DNA from: Alkalibacillus flavidus
Lineage (GTDB): Bacteria; Bacillota; Bacilli; Bacillales; Alkalibacillaceae
Assembly (NCBI RefSeq): GCF_040545925.1
Contig: NZ_JBEPMX010000009.1
Location: 1-64,000, forward strand
Direction of reading: 5' to 3'
Length of the DNA: 64,000 nt
Positions 51,886-59,931 of the stretch are shown here, piece by piece (the first letter of the stretch is position 1; the number at the start of each line of letters is the position of its first letter). A model generated the notes under the pieces. The model saw only the letters and a list, made by a program, of their open reading frames with translations, made no database searches and was not told the DNA's origin. Made by a program: the position numbers and the translations under genes.

Positions 51886-53169
51886 ATGCTTGTACACGTA
51901 GTCAAACGCGGTGATTCTTTATATACAATTTCAAGGCGATATCAAGTCCAACCTGAAGACTTAATCATGATCAACCAGCTCGATGCACCAAGTGAACTCG
52001 TCGTCGGTCAAACATTGGTGGTCCCTATTGAAGCATACACCGTTCAACCCGGTGATAGTTTTTATTCAATCGGCCAAATGCTAAATATTCCGTTTGAAAC
52101 GTTAGCGTCATACAACGATTTAGATTACAATGAACCGCTAATGATTGGGCAGGGGCTCATAATACCGCAACCTGAAAAAACAACGATTTCAACAAATGCC
52201 TATGTCGAACCTTTTGGTGATACAGTGAGCGATCAACTCATTGACTCGGTCACCTATCGTTCCCCACTCTTAACCTATTTAGGACTGTTTAGTTATGAAG
52301 TGAATGATGACGGGTCTCTAACAGCACCACCGATCGAACCACTGCCAAATATCGCTACTCAAAATAACACAGCTCTCATGATGGTCGTGACAAACTTGCG
52401 AGACGGCGCATTTGACCAAGAGCTCGGTCGTAGGATTTTAACGAACGAATCGGTCCAAAACCAATTATTCGATAACATCATTGAAACAGCGAATAACATC
52501 GGTTACGAAGATATTCATTTTGATTTCGAATTTTTACCGACTGATTTACGTGAAGCGTACAACCAATTTTTACGCCGAGCAAAAGACCGTTTAGCACCTG
52601 AAGGACTTATGATTTCAACCGCTCTAGCTCCAAAAACGAGTGCTGAACAAACAGGTGCTTGGTATGAAGCACATGATTATGCAGCTCATGGCGATATTGT
52701 GGATTTTGTTGTGCTGATGACTTATGAGTGGGGGTACAGTGGCGGGCCAGCTATGGCAGTGTCACCGATCGGCCCAGTCACCGATGTTGTCGATTACGCC
52801 TTAACTGAAATTCCTGCCGACAAAATCATGCTCGGTCAAAATACGTACGGCTACGACTGGACGTTACCATTTGAAGAAGGCGGTGAACCTGCTGAAGCGA
52901 TTAGTCCAAACCAAGCAATCCAACTCGCACGAGAATATAACCAATCAATTGAATTCGATGAAGAAGCACAGGCCCCTTACTTTTATTATTGGGATAAAGA
53001 CGGCAACCAACATGAAGTCTGGTTTGAAGACGCACGCAGTATTCAAGCGAAATTTGATTTAATAAAAGAACTCGGTTTAAGAGGGATTAGTTATTGGAAA
53101 CTCGGCATTGCTTTCCCACAAAACTGGGCCCTACTCGATCACGAATTCAACATCCGAAAATTAAACTAA
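51886..53169 (+). CDS. yaaH: YaaH-like spore glycosidase with LysM domains (SleL type)
   Basis: Spore coat/cortex-associated hydrolase; YaaH (SleL) acts as an N-acetylglucosaminidase on cortex fragments in germination. The 427-residue protein, the same length as in B. subtilis, has two LysM repeats (residues 1-45 and 48-95; HVVKRGDSLYTISRRY, YTVQPGDSFYSIGQM) and a GH18 barrel with the DFEF catalytic Asp/Glu pair (HFDFEFLP). Start is ATG 51886, seven bases after AGAGGAG. The 3' end overlaps the convergent DUF3891 gene by 9 bases. Confidence 0.94.
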   Translation: MLVHVVKRGDSLYTISRRYQVQPEDLIMINQLDAPSELVVGQTLVVPIEAYTVQPGDSFYSIGQMLNIPFETLASYNDLDYNEPLMIGQGLIIPQPEKTTISTNAYVEPFGDTVSDQLIDSVTYRSPLLTYLGLFSYEVNDDGSLTAPPIEPLPNIATQNNTALMMVVTNLRDGAFDQELGRRILTNESVQNQLFDNIIETANNIGYEDIHFDFEFLPTDLREAYNQFLRRAKDRLAPEGLMISTALAPKTSAEQTGAWYEAHDYAAHGDIVDFVVLMTYEWGYSGGPAMAVSPIGPVTDVVDYALTEIPADKIMLGQNTYGYDWTLPFEEGGEPAEAISPNQAIQLAREYNQSIEFDEEAQAPYFYYWDKDGNQHEVWFEDARSIQAKFDLIKELGLRGISYWKLGIAFPQNWALLDHEFNIRKLN

Positions 53170-53913
53170 TTGAATGGTGCGATACTCAACAGGCGTTAAA
53201 TCAAATGCTTGCATCAATCCTCGATTTTGAATCATCATCTTACCAACTTGTTTATACGGTATAGTCACATTAAATGATGACTGGAATGGGTTAGGCGACA
53301 CAGCAATACGTTGTTCGTCTAACCATTTAGCTTGTATAGGCTCATGTAAGCCATCAAATCGTTGCCTAAATCCATCTTTAAACATCGTAATCTCATTTTC
53401 TTTTGATGCCCCTGGTTCGTTCAAACACATATAAAGGGATAGGTCATCACAAAATTGCAGTAGCTCAAAATGAAATTGCTGCACAGGCCATTCGGGTAAT
53501 ACTTGTTGTTGTATCGATTGTTGTCGATTCATTTCCCGGGAAATGAATTCGGAAATCGTCGAATGATTCGATTTTTGATCGAAAAATGATGCATAATGCC
53601 AACTACATAATAAGGCAGCATAATAGTATTGTTCTTGTACGTGGTCGACCCCCCACGAATAGTGATCGACTTTCGGTTGGACAGGATAGTCCATGAATGA
53701 ATGAGGCTGTTGTTTATCATCGTTCCAAATGGGCTTCTTATCGAGTGGCACCCAAGCGTAGTCATGTTGTGAGACAGCATATTCAACTTGTTCACGCCAT
53801 TTGTCACCTTTAAATAGCTCAGGTGACCATTGTTTAGCTAATTCACCACTGACAAGCGCATGATCGTGCTGGCGGATCATCAAATAAGCATCATCGTATT
53901 CTGTTACAATCAT
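53161..53913 (-). CDS. DUF3891 family protein
   Basis: A 250-residue soluble protein without signal peptide or membrane segment. Conserved-looking parts are the start YLMIRQHDHALVSGELAKQW, the HDYAWVPLD stretch and several His/Asp and Trp residues in the middle, which suggest a helical, possibly metal-binding HD-like fold. The function is unknown. Start ATG 53913 follows AAGGTGG. It is tail to tail with yaaH, overlapping by 9 bases. Confidence 0.8.
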   Translation of the reverse strand: MIVTEYDDAYLMIRQHDHALVSGELAKQWSPELFKGDKWREQVEYAVSQHDYAWVPLDKKPIWNDDKQQPHSFMDYPVQPKVDHYSWGVDHVQEQYYYAALLCSWHYASFFDQKSNHSTISEFISREMNRQQSIQQQVLPEWPVQQFHFELLQFCDDLSLYMCLNEPGASKENEITMFKDGFRQRFDGLHEPIQAKWLDEQRIAVSPNPFQSSFNVTIPYKQVGKMMIQNRGLMQAFDLTPVEYRTIQLV

Positions 53914-53940
53914 GGCAACACACCACCTTTTTTAAACAGA

Positions 53941-53968
53941 CTGTGAGCTAGACTCATCTAGCTCACAG
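53941..53968 (-). terminator. Hairpin at the end of the PfpI-family gene
   Basis: A perfect 12-base stem CTGTGAGCTAGA/TCTAGCTCACAG with a 4-base loop includes the stop codon of the upstream gene. The T-run on the minus strand (CTGTTTAAAA) is weak. Confidence 0.65.
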
Positions 53969-54472
53969 TTGTTTTAATGATTCTCGATTAAAATCAGTTA
54001 AATCACTTGGATAACGGCTCGTCACCAAATTGTCGCATACAACAACAGGCTGGTCATGATAAATTGCACCTGCATTTTCTAAATCAACGACAATTGAGTC
54101 ATAACCTGTCACACGACGATCCTTTAAAACTTTTGCCGTAATTAACAGTTGTGGCCCGTGACAAATCGCAAACACTGGTTTTGCTTGATCCATAAAATGA
54201 CGCACAAACTGGACAAATCGGTCGTCAGCTCGCAATCGGTCTGGTGAAAAGCCTCCAGGGATCAGTAACGCGTCAAATAGGTCTGGGGATACGTCATCAA
54301 TACCATGGTCAATCGCCACTTCAACTTCTCCACGCTTCCCTTTCACTACTTGCCCGCTCACTTTCTCAATCGTTTCGACCGAATGACCTGCCTCACGAAA
54401 GGCGTAGGCTGGTTCGGTATACTCGCGGTCTTCGAAGTCATTCGTCATGAGACACGCAATACGCTTGAACAC
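53963..54472 (-). CDS. DJ-1/PfpI family protein (type 1 glutamine amidotransferase-like)
   Basis: A 169-residue protein of the PfpI/YraA/YhbO group; members act as general stress proteins, with deglycase or protease activity proposed. The nucleophile elbow FAICHGPQLL gives Cys104-His105, and the conserved acidic residue falls in the N-terminal NDFEDREYTEP stretch. The substrate is unknown. It lies 80 bases downstream of the N-monooxygenase gene but the two have no obvious functional link. Confidence 0.9.
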   Translation of the reverse strand: MFKRIACLMTNDFEDREYTEPAYAFREAGHSVETIEKVSGQVVKGKRGEVEVAIDHGIDDVSPDLFDALLIPGGFSPDRLRADDRFVQFVRHFMDQAKPVFAICHGPQLLITAKVLKDRRVTGYDSIVVDLENAGAIYHDQPVVVCDNLVTSRYPSDLTDFNRESLKQL

Positions 54473-54552
54473 AGCGAACTCCTCCTTAACCTATTTATAT
54501 GAGTTAGTGATACTATTCCCGCTACCTTCAAAAACAAATCATCTACCAATGG

Positions 54553-55866
54553 TTATTCATAGCGAAACTGTTGAAAAATTGAATGATCCTGCGCTTTATA
54601 CACTGGTCGACCTACGATATCATTTATAATTTCCATATTACGTTGAACGGATAATCCCAAGTTCGTCGCCGCTGTTCCGTGTGAATGATCCAAGTTAGTC
54701 ACGACATAAAACTGATGATCACGGTCGTCGTTAAATTGCAGGCGATATTCTCGTGTTAAATCATACATCCATTTATCTTTATTTTCCCATTGGACTTGAT
54801 CGTCAAAACGGTCGATAAACCACTGCGGAATATCCGGTTTATACCCCGTTGCGAGGACGACTTTTTCCGTCTCATAGTTAAATGATTGTTCTTGTTGCCA
54901 TTGACGACAGGCTAATTCATACTTTCCGTTTTTCGGTTTGATGTCATTGACTTCCGTTAACGGTTGAATAGTAACTTGCGGGTCTGTTTCACCAATCGAT
55001 AAATTATATAATAAATGATAGATATGATCCAACGTCTTCACATCTACACCGTTACGTAACGGATCTAACGTTTCTAATGTATTCATGCGTTTATCAAAAT
55101 CTAATTGATGAAAATAATCCACGTACTTCGGCGAGAAAAACTCCTGTCCAATACTGGCTGCTTCGAGCTGAAAAATCCCTTTACTTCGCGTAAACCAGGT
55201 TAAATGAAACGAATAATTTTTCCGTTCTTGTAGTAAATCATTAAAGACTTCTGCTGCACTTTGACCTGAACCGACCACCATCACATGGTCAGACTTCAAT
55301 AATTCATCTTTATGTTCTAAATATTGACTCGTATGCAACACATCTTCTTCGGGCAAATCATCTGAGGCACTGAGAACAAGCGGTTTTGACCCTGTTGCCA
55401 TCACAACATGCTTGGCATAATAATGTGATTGTTCACCGCTCTCAACATCTTCGACGACGACTTCATAATGAGGTTCAGGGGCGTCTTGATGATCAATCAC
55501 ATCAACCACGCGATGCCCGTAATAAAGGCCATTAATCTGAGCCGCTGCCCACTGTAAGTAATCATTATATTCTTGACGCGGAATTTCTAGTCGATGATAA
55601 AAGAAAAATTTATAAAGTCGTTCATGGTCATGCAAATAATTTAAAAACGAATAGCGATTGGTTGGATCTGCGAATGTCACCAGGTCCGCTAAAAACGATA
55701 CTTGTAAATCCATCCCGTCAATCAGCATACCTGGATGCCAATTCATTTTCGGCGTTTCATCGAAAAAGATTCGATCAACGTCATCTAGATCTTCAGTTAA
55801 TGCGGCTAAGCCTAAGTTGAAAGGTCCAATACCAACACCAATAAAAGTGTAAAGTTTATCATCCAT
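54553..55866 (-). CDS. Lysine/ornithine N-monooxygenase (IucD/SidA/PvdA family)
   Basis: FAD- and NADPH-dependent hydroxylase of the side-chain amine of lysine or ornithine, typically the first step of hydroxamate siderophore synthesis. The 437-residue protein has the FAD motif GVGIGPFNLGLA at the N-terminus, the NADPH motif VVGSGQSAAEVF near residue 200 and ATGYKPDIP near the C-terminus. Start ATG 55866 follows AAAGGTG; a GTG three codons earlier is part of that site. No siderophore synthetase, acyltransferase or transporter is next to it, and I saw no Fur box. Confidence 0.9.
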   Translation of the reverse strand: MDDKLYTFIGVGIGPFNLGLAALTEDLDDVDRIFFDETPKMNWHPGMLIDGMDLQVSFLADLVTFADPTNRYSFLNYLHDHERLYKFFFYHRLEIPRQEYNDYLQWAAAQINGLYYGHRVVDVIDHQDAPEPHYEVVVEDVESGEQSHYYAKHVVMATGSKPLVLSASDDLPEEDVLHTSQYLEHKDELLKSDHVMVVGSGQSAAEVFNDLLQERKNYSFHLTWFTRSKGIFQLEAASIGQEFFSPKYVDYFHQLDFDKRMNTLETLDPLRNGVDVKTLDHIYHLLYNLSIGETDPQVTIQPLTEVNDIKPKNGKYELACRQWQQEQSFNYETEKVVLATGYKPDIPQWFIDRFDDQVQWENKDKWMYDLTREYRLQFNDDRDHQFYVVTNLDHSHGTAATNLGLSVQRNMEIINDIVGRPVYKAQDHSIFQQFRYE

Positions 55867-55945
55867 TAAGATCACCTTTTTCTATTGTGTAGTCTGTACT
55901 TATTTAAGTTTCCTATTTTGTGGGAATCTAAACTTGTTTTATATG

Positions 55946-55987
55946 AAAAAGCGCAGCACTCAACTTCATGTTCGAGTACTGCGCTTT
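55946..55987 (-). terminator. Terminator after acsA
   Basis: A stem AAAAGCGCAG...CTGCGCTTTTT with a further ACTC/GAGT pairing, 16 bases after the acsA stop. Confidence 0.82.
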
Positions 55988-56002
55988 TATTAAAATCAGT
56001 AA

Positions 56003-57718
56003 TTATTCTTCCAACGTCGACGTATCGCCTTCTGGTAGGCCTAGTTCACGCGATTTAAGGAGTCTACGCATAATCTTACCACTACGTGTTTTCGGAATGG
56101 CATCCGTTACTTGAATTTCGCGTGGGGCTGCATGGGCTGCGAACCCTTTCTTCACGAATTGACGGATATCTTCTAATAAGTCTTCCGATTCTTCATAACC
56201 GTCGTTAAGCGCAACAAACGCTTTAATGATCTCACCGCGTTCAGGGTCAGGTTTACCGATGACACCCGCTTCAGCGACAGCTTCATGTTCGATTAATTTA
56301 CTTTCGACTTCAAATGGTCCGACACGTTCACCCGATGTATTAATGACATCATCTAAACGGCCCTGGAACCAGAAATAGCCATCTTCATCTTTATAAGCAC
56401 TATCACCAGACACGTACCAACCGTTTAAGAAATAACTTTCGAATTTCTCAGGACGTTTCCAAATGGCACGCATTTGGGATGGCCAGCCCGCTTTAATCGC
56501 CAGGTTACCCATTTGGTTTGGAGGCAATTCTTCACCTTGGTCATCCACAATCGCTGCGGTTACACCTGGAATCGGTTTACCCATCGAGCCAGGGCGAATA
56601 TCCATCGTTGGATAATTACAGATCAATTGCGCACCCGTTTCGGTCATCCACCACGTATCGTGAATCCGTAAATTAAAGGCTTTTTTGCCCCAATGAATGA
56701 CTTCTGGATTTAACGGTTCACCGACACTTAAAATATGACGCACACTGTCTAATTTAAAATCATCTACAATCTCTTTACCTGAACTCATTAACTTACGGAA
56801 TGCGGTTGGCGCAGAATACCATACGGAAATTTGGTAATCATCTAATGTTCCGTACCATGCCTCTGGACTAAAACGACCACCAACAACGACGTTCGTCACC
56901 CCGTTTAACCACGGCGCAAAGATACCATAGCTCGTGCCTGTTACCCAACCTGGGTCAGCGGTGCACCAATATACATCATCCTCTTGTAAATCGAGCACCC
57001 ATTTACCCGTTTGATAATGTTGGATCATCGCATTATGAACGTGATAAACCCCTTTTGGTTTACCTGTTGAACCTGATGTATAGTGAATCACCATACCGTC
57101 TTCTAAATCGACCCATTCAAGATCGAATGATTCACTCGCTTTTGCCATCTCTTGATGATAATCAATATAACCATCTGGAATGTCACTTGAATCACCAACT
57201 AAGACGACTTTCTTTAAGTCAGGCAATTGATCTTCGGGTACGCGTGATAATAATTCAGGCGTCGTAATGAGCATAACCGCTTCACTATCTTCCAAACGGT
57301 CTTGTACCGCCTGCTCCATAAATGCTTCAAACAACGGACCAGCAATGGCACCGACTTTCAAAACACCTAAGAAGCTCGCGTAAAATTCAGGCGATCTCGG
57401 CATGAATAAAAACACGCGATCACCCTTCTCAATGCCTTGATCTTTTAACACATTCGCAAACTGATTACTTTGTTTTTTCAACTGATCAAATGTTAACGAT
57501 TCTTTACGGTCAGGTGAGACGTATTGTAACGCGACCTGATCTTTTTTATAGGGATTTTCAGCATGACGATCGACCGCTTCATATGCGATATTTACTTTCC
57601 CTGTTTCATTCCAAGTGAAGTTCTGTTTCGCTTCATCCCAGCTGAAGTTTTGGTATGTTTCTTCATAATTGTTTAAGTTGTGTTGTTTGTTACTACCTTT
57701 TAAAACGTTTTCACTCAT
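56003..57718 (-). CDS. acsA: Acetyl-CoA synthetase
   Basis: Activates acetate to acetyl-CoA through acetyl-AMP. The 571-residue ANL-superfamily protein has the ATP loop HYTSGSTGKPKG, the TWWMTETGAQ core motif, the WFQGRLDDVINTSGERVG hinge and the C-terminal PKTRSGKIMRR with the lysine that is acetylated to switch off AcsA. Start is ATG 57718, six bases after GAGGTG. It is the AcsA type of Bacillus. A CcpA-like site overlaps its candidate promoter. The acuABC genes that adjoin acsA in B. subtilis are absent. Confidence 0.93.
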   Translation of the reverse strand: MSENVLKGSNKQHNLNNYEETYQNFSWDEAKQNFTWNETGKVNIAYEAVDRHAENPYKKDQVALQYVSPDRKESLTFDQLKKQSNQFANVLKDQGIEKGDRVFLFMPRSPEFYASFLGVLKVGAIAGPLFEAFMEQAVQDRLEDSEAVMLITTPELLSRVPEDQLPDLKKVVLVGDSSDIPDGYIDYHQEMAKASESFDLEWVDLEDGMVIHYTSGSTGKPKGVYHVHNAMIQHYQTGKWVLDLQEDDVYWCTADPGWVTGTSYGIFAPWLNGVTNVVVGGRFSPEAWYGTLDDYQISVWYSAPTAFRKLMSSGKEIVDDFKLDSVRHILSVGEPLNPEVIHWGKKAFNLRIHDTWWMTETGAQLICNYPTMDIRPGSMGKPIPGVTAAIVDDQGEELPPNQMGNLAIKAGWPSQMRAIWKRPEKFESYFLNGWYVSGDSAYKDEDGYFWFQGRLDDVINTSGERVGPFEVESKLIEHEAVAEAGVIGKPDPERGEIIKAFVALNDGYEESEDLLEDIRQFVKKGFAAHAAPREIQVTDAIPKTRSGKIMRRLLKSRELGLPEGDTSTLEE

Positions 57719-57780
57719 GACCATCACCTCATTCGAATTGTTGTCAAACTTATTTAATTGTTTAAAAATTCTGTACTAAT

Positions 57781-57833
57781 ATTGTATATGAAATCGCTTT
57801 ATATTAAAAGTGATGAACTTGAAATCGCCTAAT
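57781..57833 (-). promoter_or_regulatory. Candidate acsA promoter with cre-like sites
   Basis: On the minus strand a -10 TACAAT (57781-57786) with a weak -35 TTTTAA (57804-57809). Between them TGAAATCGCTTTAT (57789-57802, plus strand) matches the catabolite-response element at most positions. A second similar core, TGAAATCGCCTAAT, is at 57820-57833. B. subtilis acsA is repressed by CcpA. Confidence 0.45.
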
Positions 57834-57839
57834 TTTTTG

Positions 57840-58100
57840 CATAAGGGATGTTATAGATGATCATAGTGACTTAACTAATGAAACAACCACAACCTTACAA
57901 TAGGCATAATCCAAATTAAAGAGAGCAGAGTTATGATTATCCCCACTCTCAATCTTTGCACGCAAACTGCTTTAAAAATAAAATTCCTTTAGAATTGATA
58001 ATTTAAAATCCGTATCACTATATATTGTTAGCGGAAAGTAATTAAAAACAAGTTAATAAAATTAAGTGATCTAGTAAATATGCGAAATTAAAGAACAAAC
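57840..58100 (-). other. AT-rich noncoding stretch
   Basis: Between the acsA promoter and the rhodanese terminator I see no gene with a ribosome binding site. A 36-codon frame on the minus strand (reading IESGDNHNSALFNLDYAYC) has no clear start and could be a remnant of a mobile element, but I cannot identify it. Confidence 0.3.
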
Positions 58101-58101
58101 T

Positions 58102-58137
58102 AAAAAAAGCACTCACACATCAAACGTGTGAGTGCTT
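58102..58137 (-). terminator. Terminator after rhodanese gene
   Basis: AAGCACTCACAC/GTGTGAGTGCTT, a perfect 12-base stem followed by TTTTT on the minus strand. Confidence 0.9.
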
Positions 58138-58164
58138 TGTAATAGGTTAGCCCGCTTCAAATAT

Positions 58165-58467
58165 TTACGACCGCTCTACCGTACCATTCCAATCAAGCAT
58201 GCCACCCACCATATTCTTCGCGTTAAAGCCATGTTGCTCAAGGTATTGAACGGCTTTACCACTGCGATTACCTGAGCGGCAAATGACGACATGCTCTTGG
58301 TCTTGACTTAACTCGTCTTTGCGTTCTTCTAACGAACCTAGTGGGATATGTTTGATACCAGGGATATGTCCTTGTTCAATTTCTTCTGGTTCGCGAACAT
58401 CGAGTAAATTAACATCCTCTTTATTTTCAAGTAATTGTTTCACTTCGTCTGTTGTAATTTCATTCAT
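58165..58467 (-). CDS. Single-domain rhodanese (sulfurtransferase)
   Basis: A 100-residue rhodanese domain that carries a persulfide on Cys63 in the active-site loop CRSGNRS. It has the usual LLDVREPEEIEQGHIPG block. It closely resembles the rhodanese at 63426 (same length, same Cys position, both ending in VGGML-WDG/NG), so the two are probably duplicates. Start ATG 58467 follows GAGGCG. It is the last gene of the sulfur cluster on the acsA side. Confidence 0.92.
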   Translation of the reverse strand: MNEITTDEVKQLLENKEDVNLLDVREPEEIEQGHIPGIKHIPLGSLEERKDELSQDQEHVVICRSGNRSGKAVQYLEQHGFNAKNMVGGMLDWNGTVERS

Positions 58468-58560
58468 CGATAACGCCTCGCTTTCTTAAATTAATGTCCC
58501 TTATAATATACCATACCGATCTGTTTAATCACCAATTAAACGTGTAAGCCTATCCAATAT

Positions 58561-58595
58561 AAAAAAGTCACCCCATACAAACAGTATGAGATGAC
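58561..58595 (-). terminator. Terminator after the DUF202 gene
   Basis: GTCATCTCATAC/GTATGGGGTGAC stem with some G-U pairs and TTTTTT after it on the minus strand. Confidence 0.8.
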
Positions 58596-58603
58596 TCTAT
58601 AAC

Positions 58604-58960
58604 TTAGTATAAATAAAAGTAAGCGAAAAACAGACCAGCCATCACAAGCATTAAAGCTGAAATTAACCAAACGAGGTGAAGGGCAGATGTGAATGTTTGT
58701 TGGTTGATTTGTTTTTTCTTACGGACGTAATGAATGGTTGAGAAGATAATAGCGATCAGCCCAATTAGAACAGACAAAACCCCAATCATTTCAACAAGCT
58801 GATCCGACCGTCCATTCATATTAGCATTCGTCGAAAAATGAATATTCACGATTAAAAAGCCAATCCCCATAATAGCAAGTGCTGTTCGAATCCAGGCTAA
58901 ATACGTTCGTTCATTTGCTAAGTGTTGTTGAATATATTTTGAGTCTTCGGTTTCGTTCAT
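58604..58960 (-). CDS. DUF202 (YidH-like) small membrane protein
   Basis: A 118-residue protein with three membrane segments (about residues 25-42, 59-78 and 94-115) and the family motif LANERTYLAWIRTALAIMGIG near the N-terminus. The function is unknown. Start ATG 58960 follows GGAAGGA. It has its own candidate promoter and terminator, between the TauE/SafE transporter and a rhodanese. Confidence 0.88.
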   Translation of the reverse strand: MNETEDSKYIQQHLANERTYLAWIRTALAIMGIGFLIVNIHFSTNANMNGRSDQLVEMIGVLSVLIGLIAIIFSTIHYVRKKKQINQQTFTSALHLVWLISALMLVMAGLFFAYFYLY

Positions 58961-58998
58961 TTATACCATCCTTCCGAATCGTACATCGTTTGTTATGT

Positions 58999-59028
58999 AT
59001 TCTAAAGATGACGCCTTTAGCATGTCAT
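58999..59028 (-). promoter_or_regulatory. Promoter of the DUF202 gene
   Basis: ATGACA (59023-59028), 18 bases, TAGAAT (58999-59004) on the minus strand. Confidence 0.55.
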
Positions 59029-59044
59029 GCACAATTTCAAGCTA

Positions 59045-59074
59045 TACAAAAACTCACCTTTAATGAGGTGAGTT
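59045..59074 (-). terminator. Terminator after the TauE/SafE gene
   Basis: AACTCACCT/AGGTGAGTT stem with a 6-base loop followed by TTTGT on the minus strand, nine bases after the stop. Confidence 0.85.
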
Positions 59075-59082
59075 TCATTATA

Positions 59083-59865
59083 TCATAGAAAATCGAGCCA
59101 GATTTTAATAGCTGATGCCAAAATTAAAACTGATAAAATACCTTGTAATAATTTCGTATTAATCTTCTTACCAGCATTTGCACCTAATGGCGATGCAATT
59201 AAGCTTGCTACAATCATAATAATAGCAGGAATCAATAAGACTTGTCCTGTCATTAATTTACCAGTCGTGGCACCGATTGAAGAAATAAACGTGATCGCGA
59301 GTGACGAGGCAATCGTCATGCGAGTTGGTATTTTTAATACTAATAACATGATTGGCACTAACACAAATGCACCGGCAGCACCGACAATACCAGCACCAAC
59401 ACCGACGATAAAGGCTAATGTTGCGGCTAATGTTTTATTAAATGTCACTTGGTCAAATGATTGATCGTCGACACCTTTCTTAGGCATAAACATCATGACA
59501 ACAGCGACTGTCGCTAGTAAAGCATAAACAAAATTCACTTCATCTTCTGATAAGAACCGAGAACCAAAACCACCGACAAAACTACCGATTAAAATACTGA
59601 TACCCATGTAAATAATGAGTTCTTTGTTCAAGTAGCCACCTTTTCGATAAGCCCAAACACCGCCGATTGTGGCGAAGAAAACCTGAACAGCACTAATTCC
59701 GGATACTTCATGGGAAGTAAATGCCGCAAACCCTAATAATGGTGGGATATATAATAGCATAGGATATTTAACAATTGAGCCACCTATACCGACCATACCC
59801 GATATAAAAGAGCCTAAAAAACCAATTAAAAAGATAATAAGCATAAATAGTAAGCTATATTCCAT
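59083..59865 (-). CDS. TauE/SafE-family anion exporter (YrkJ-like)
   Basis: A 260-residue membrane protein with about eight membrane segments and the family's glycine-rich stretches (GSFISGMVGIGGSIVKYP at the start, GVGAGIVGAAGAF in the second half). Members export sulfite, sulfoacetate or related anions, and YrkJ or its staphylococcal relative in the cst locus is found with sulfide-detoxification genes. Start is ATG 59865, eight bases after AGGAGG. It follows sulP, with a terminator between them. Confidence 0.9.
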   Translation of the reverse strand: MEYSLLFMLIIFLIGFLGSFISGMVGIGGSIVKYPMLLYIPPLLGFAAFTSHEVSGISAVQVFFATIGGVWAYRKGGYLNKELIIYMGISILIGSFVGGFGSRFLSEDEVNFVYALLATVAVVMMFMPKKGVDDQSFDQVTFNKTLAATLAFIVGVGAGIVGAAGAFVLVPIMLLVLKIPTRMTIASSLAITFISSIGATTGKLMTGQVLLIPAIIMIVASLIASPLGANAGKKINTKLLQGILSVLILASAIKIWLDFL

Positions 59866-59897
59866 TTTGAACACCTCCTAGGGTATTATAATGTTGA

Positions 59898-59931
59898 AAA
59901 ATAAAAAGAGGGACAAATGCTCTCCCTCTTT
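59898..59931 (-). terminator. Terminator after sulP
   Basis: AAAGAGGGA/TCCCTCTTT stem followed by TTATTTTT on the minus strand. It overlaps the sulP stop by two bases. Confidence 0.82.
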
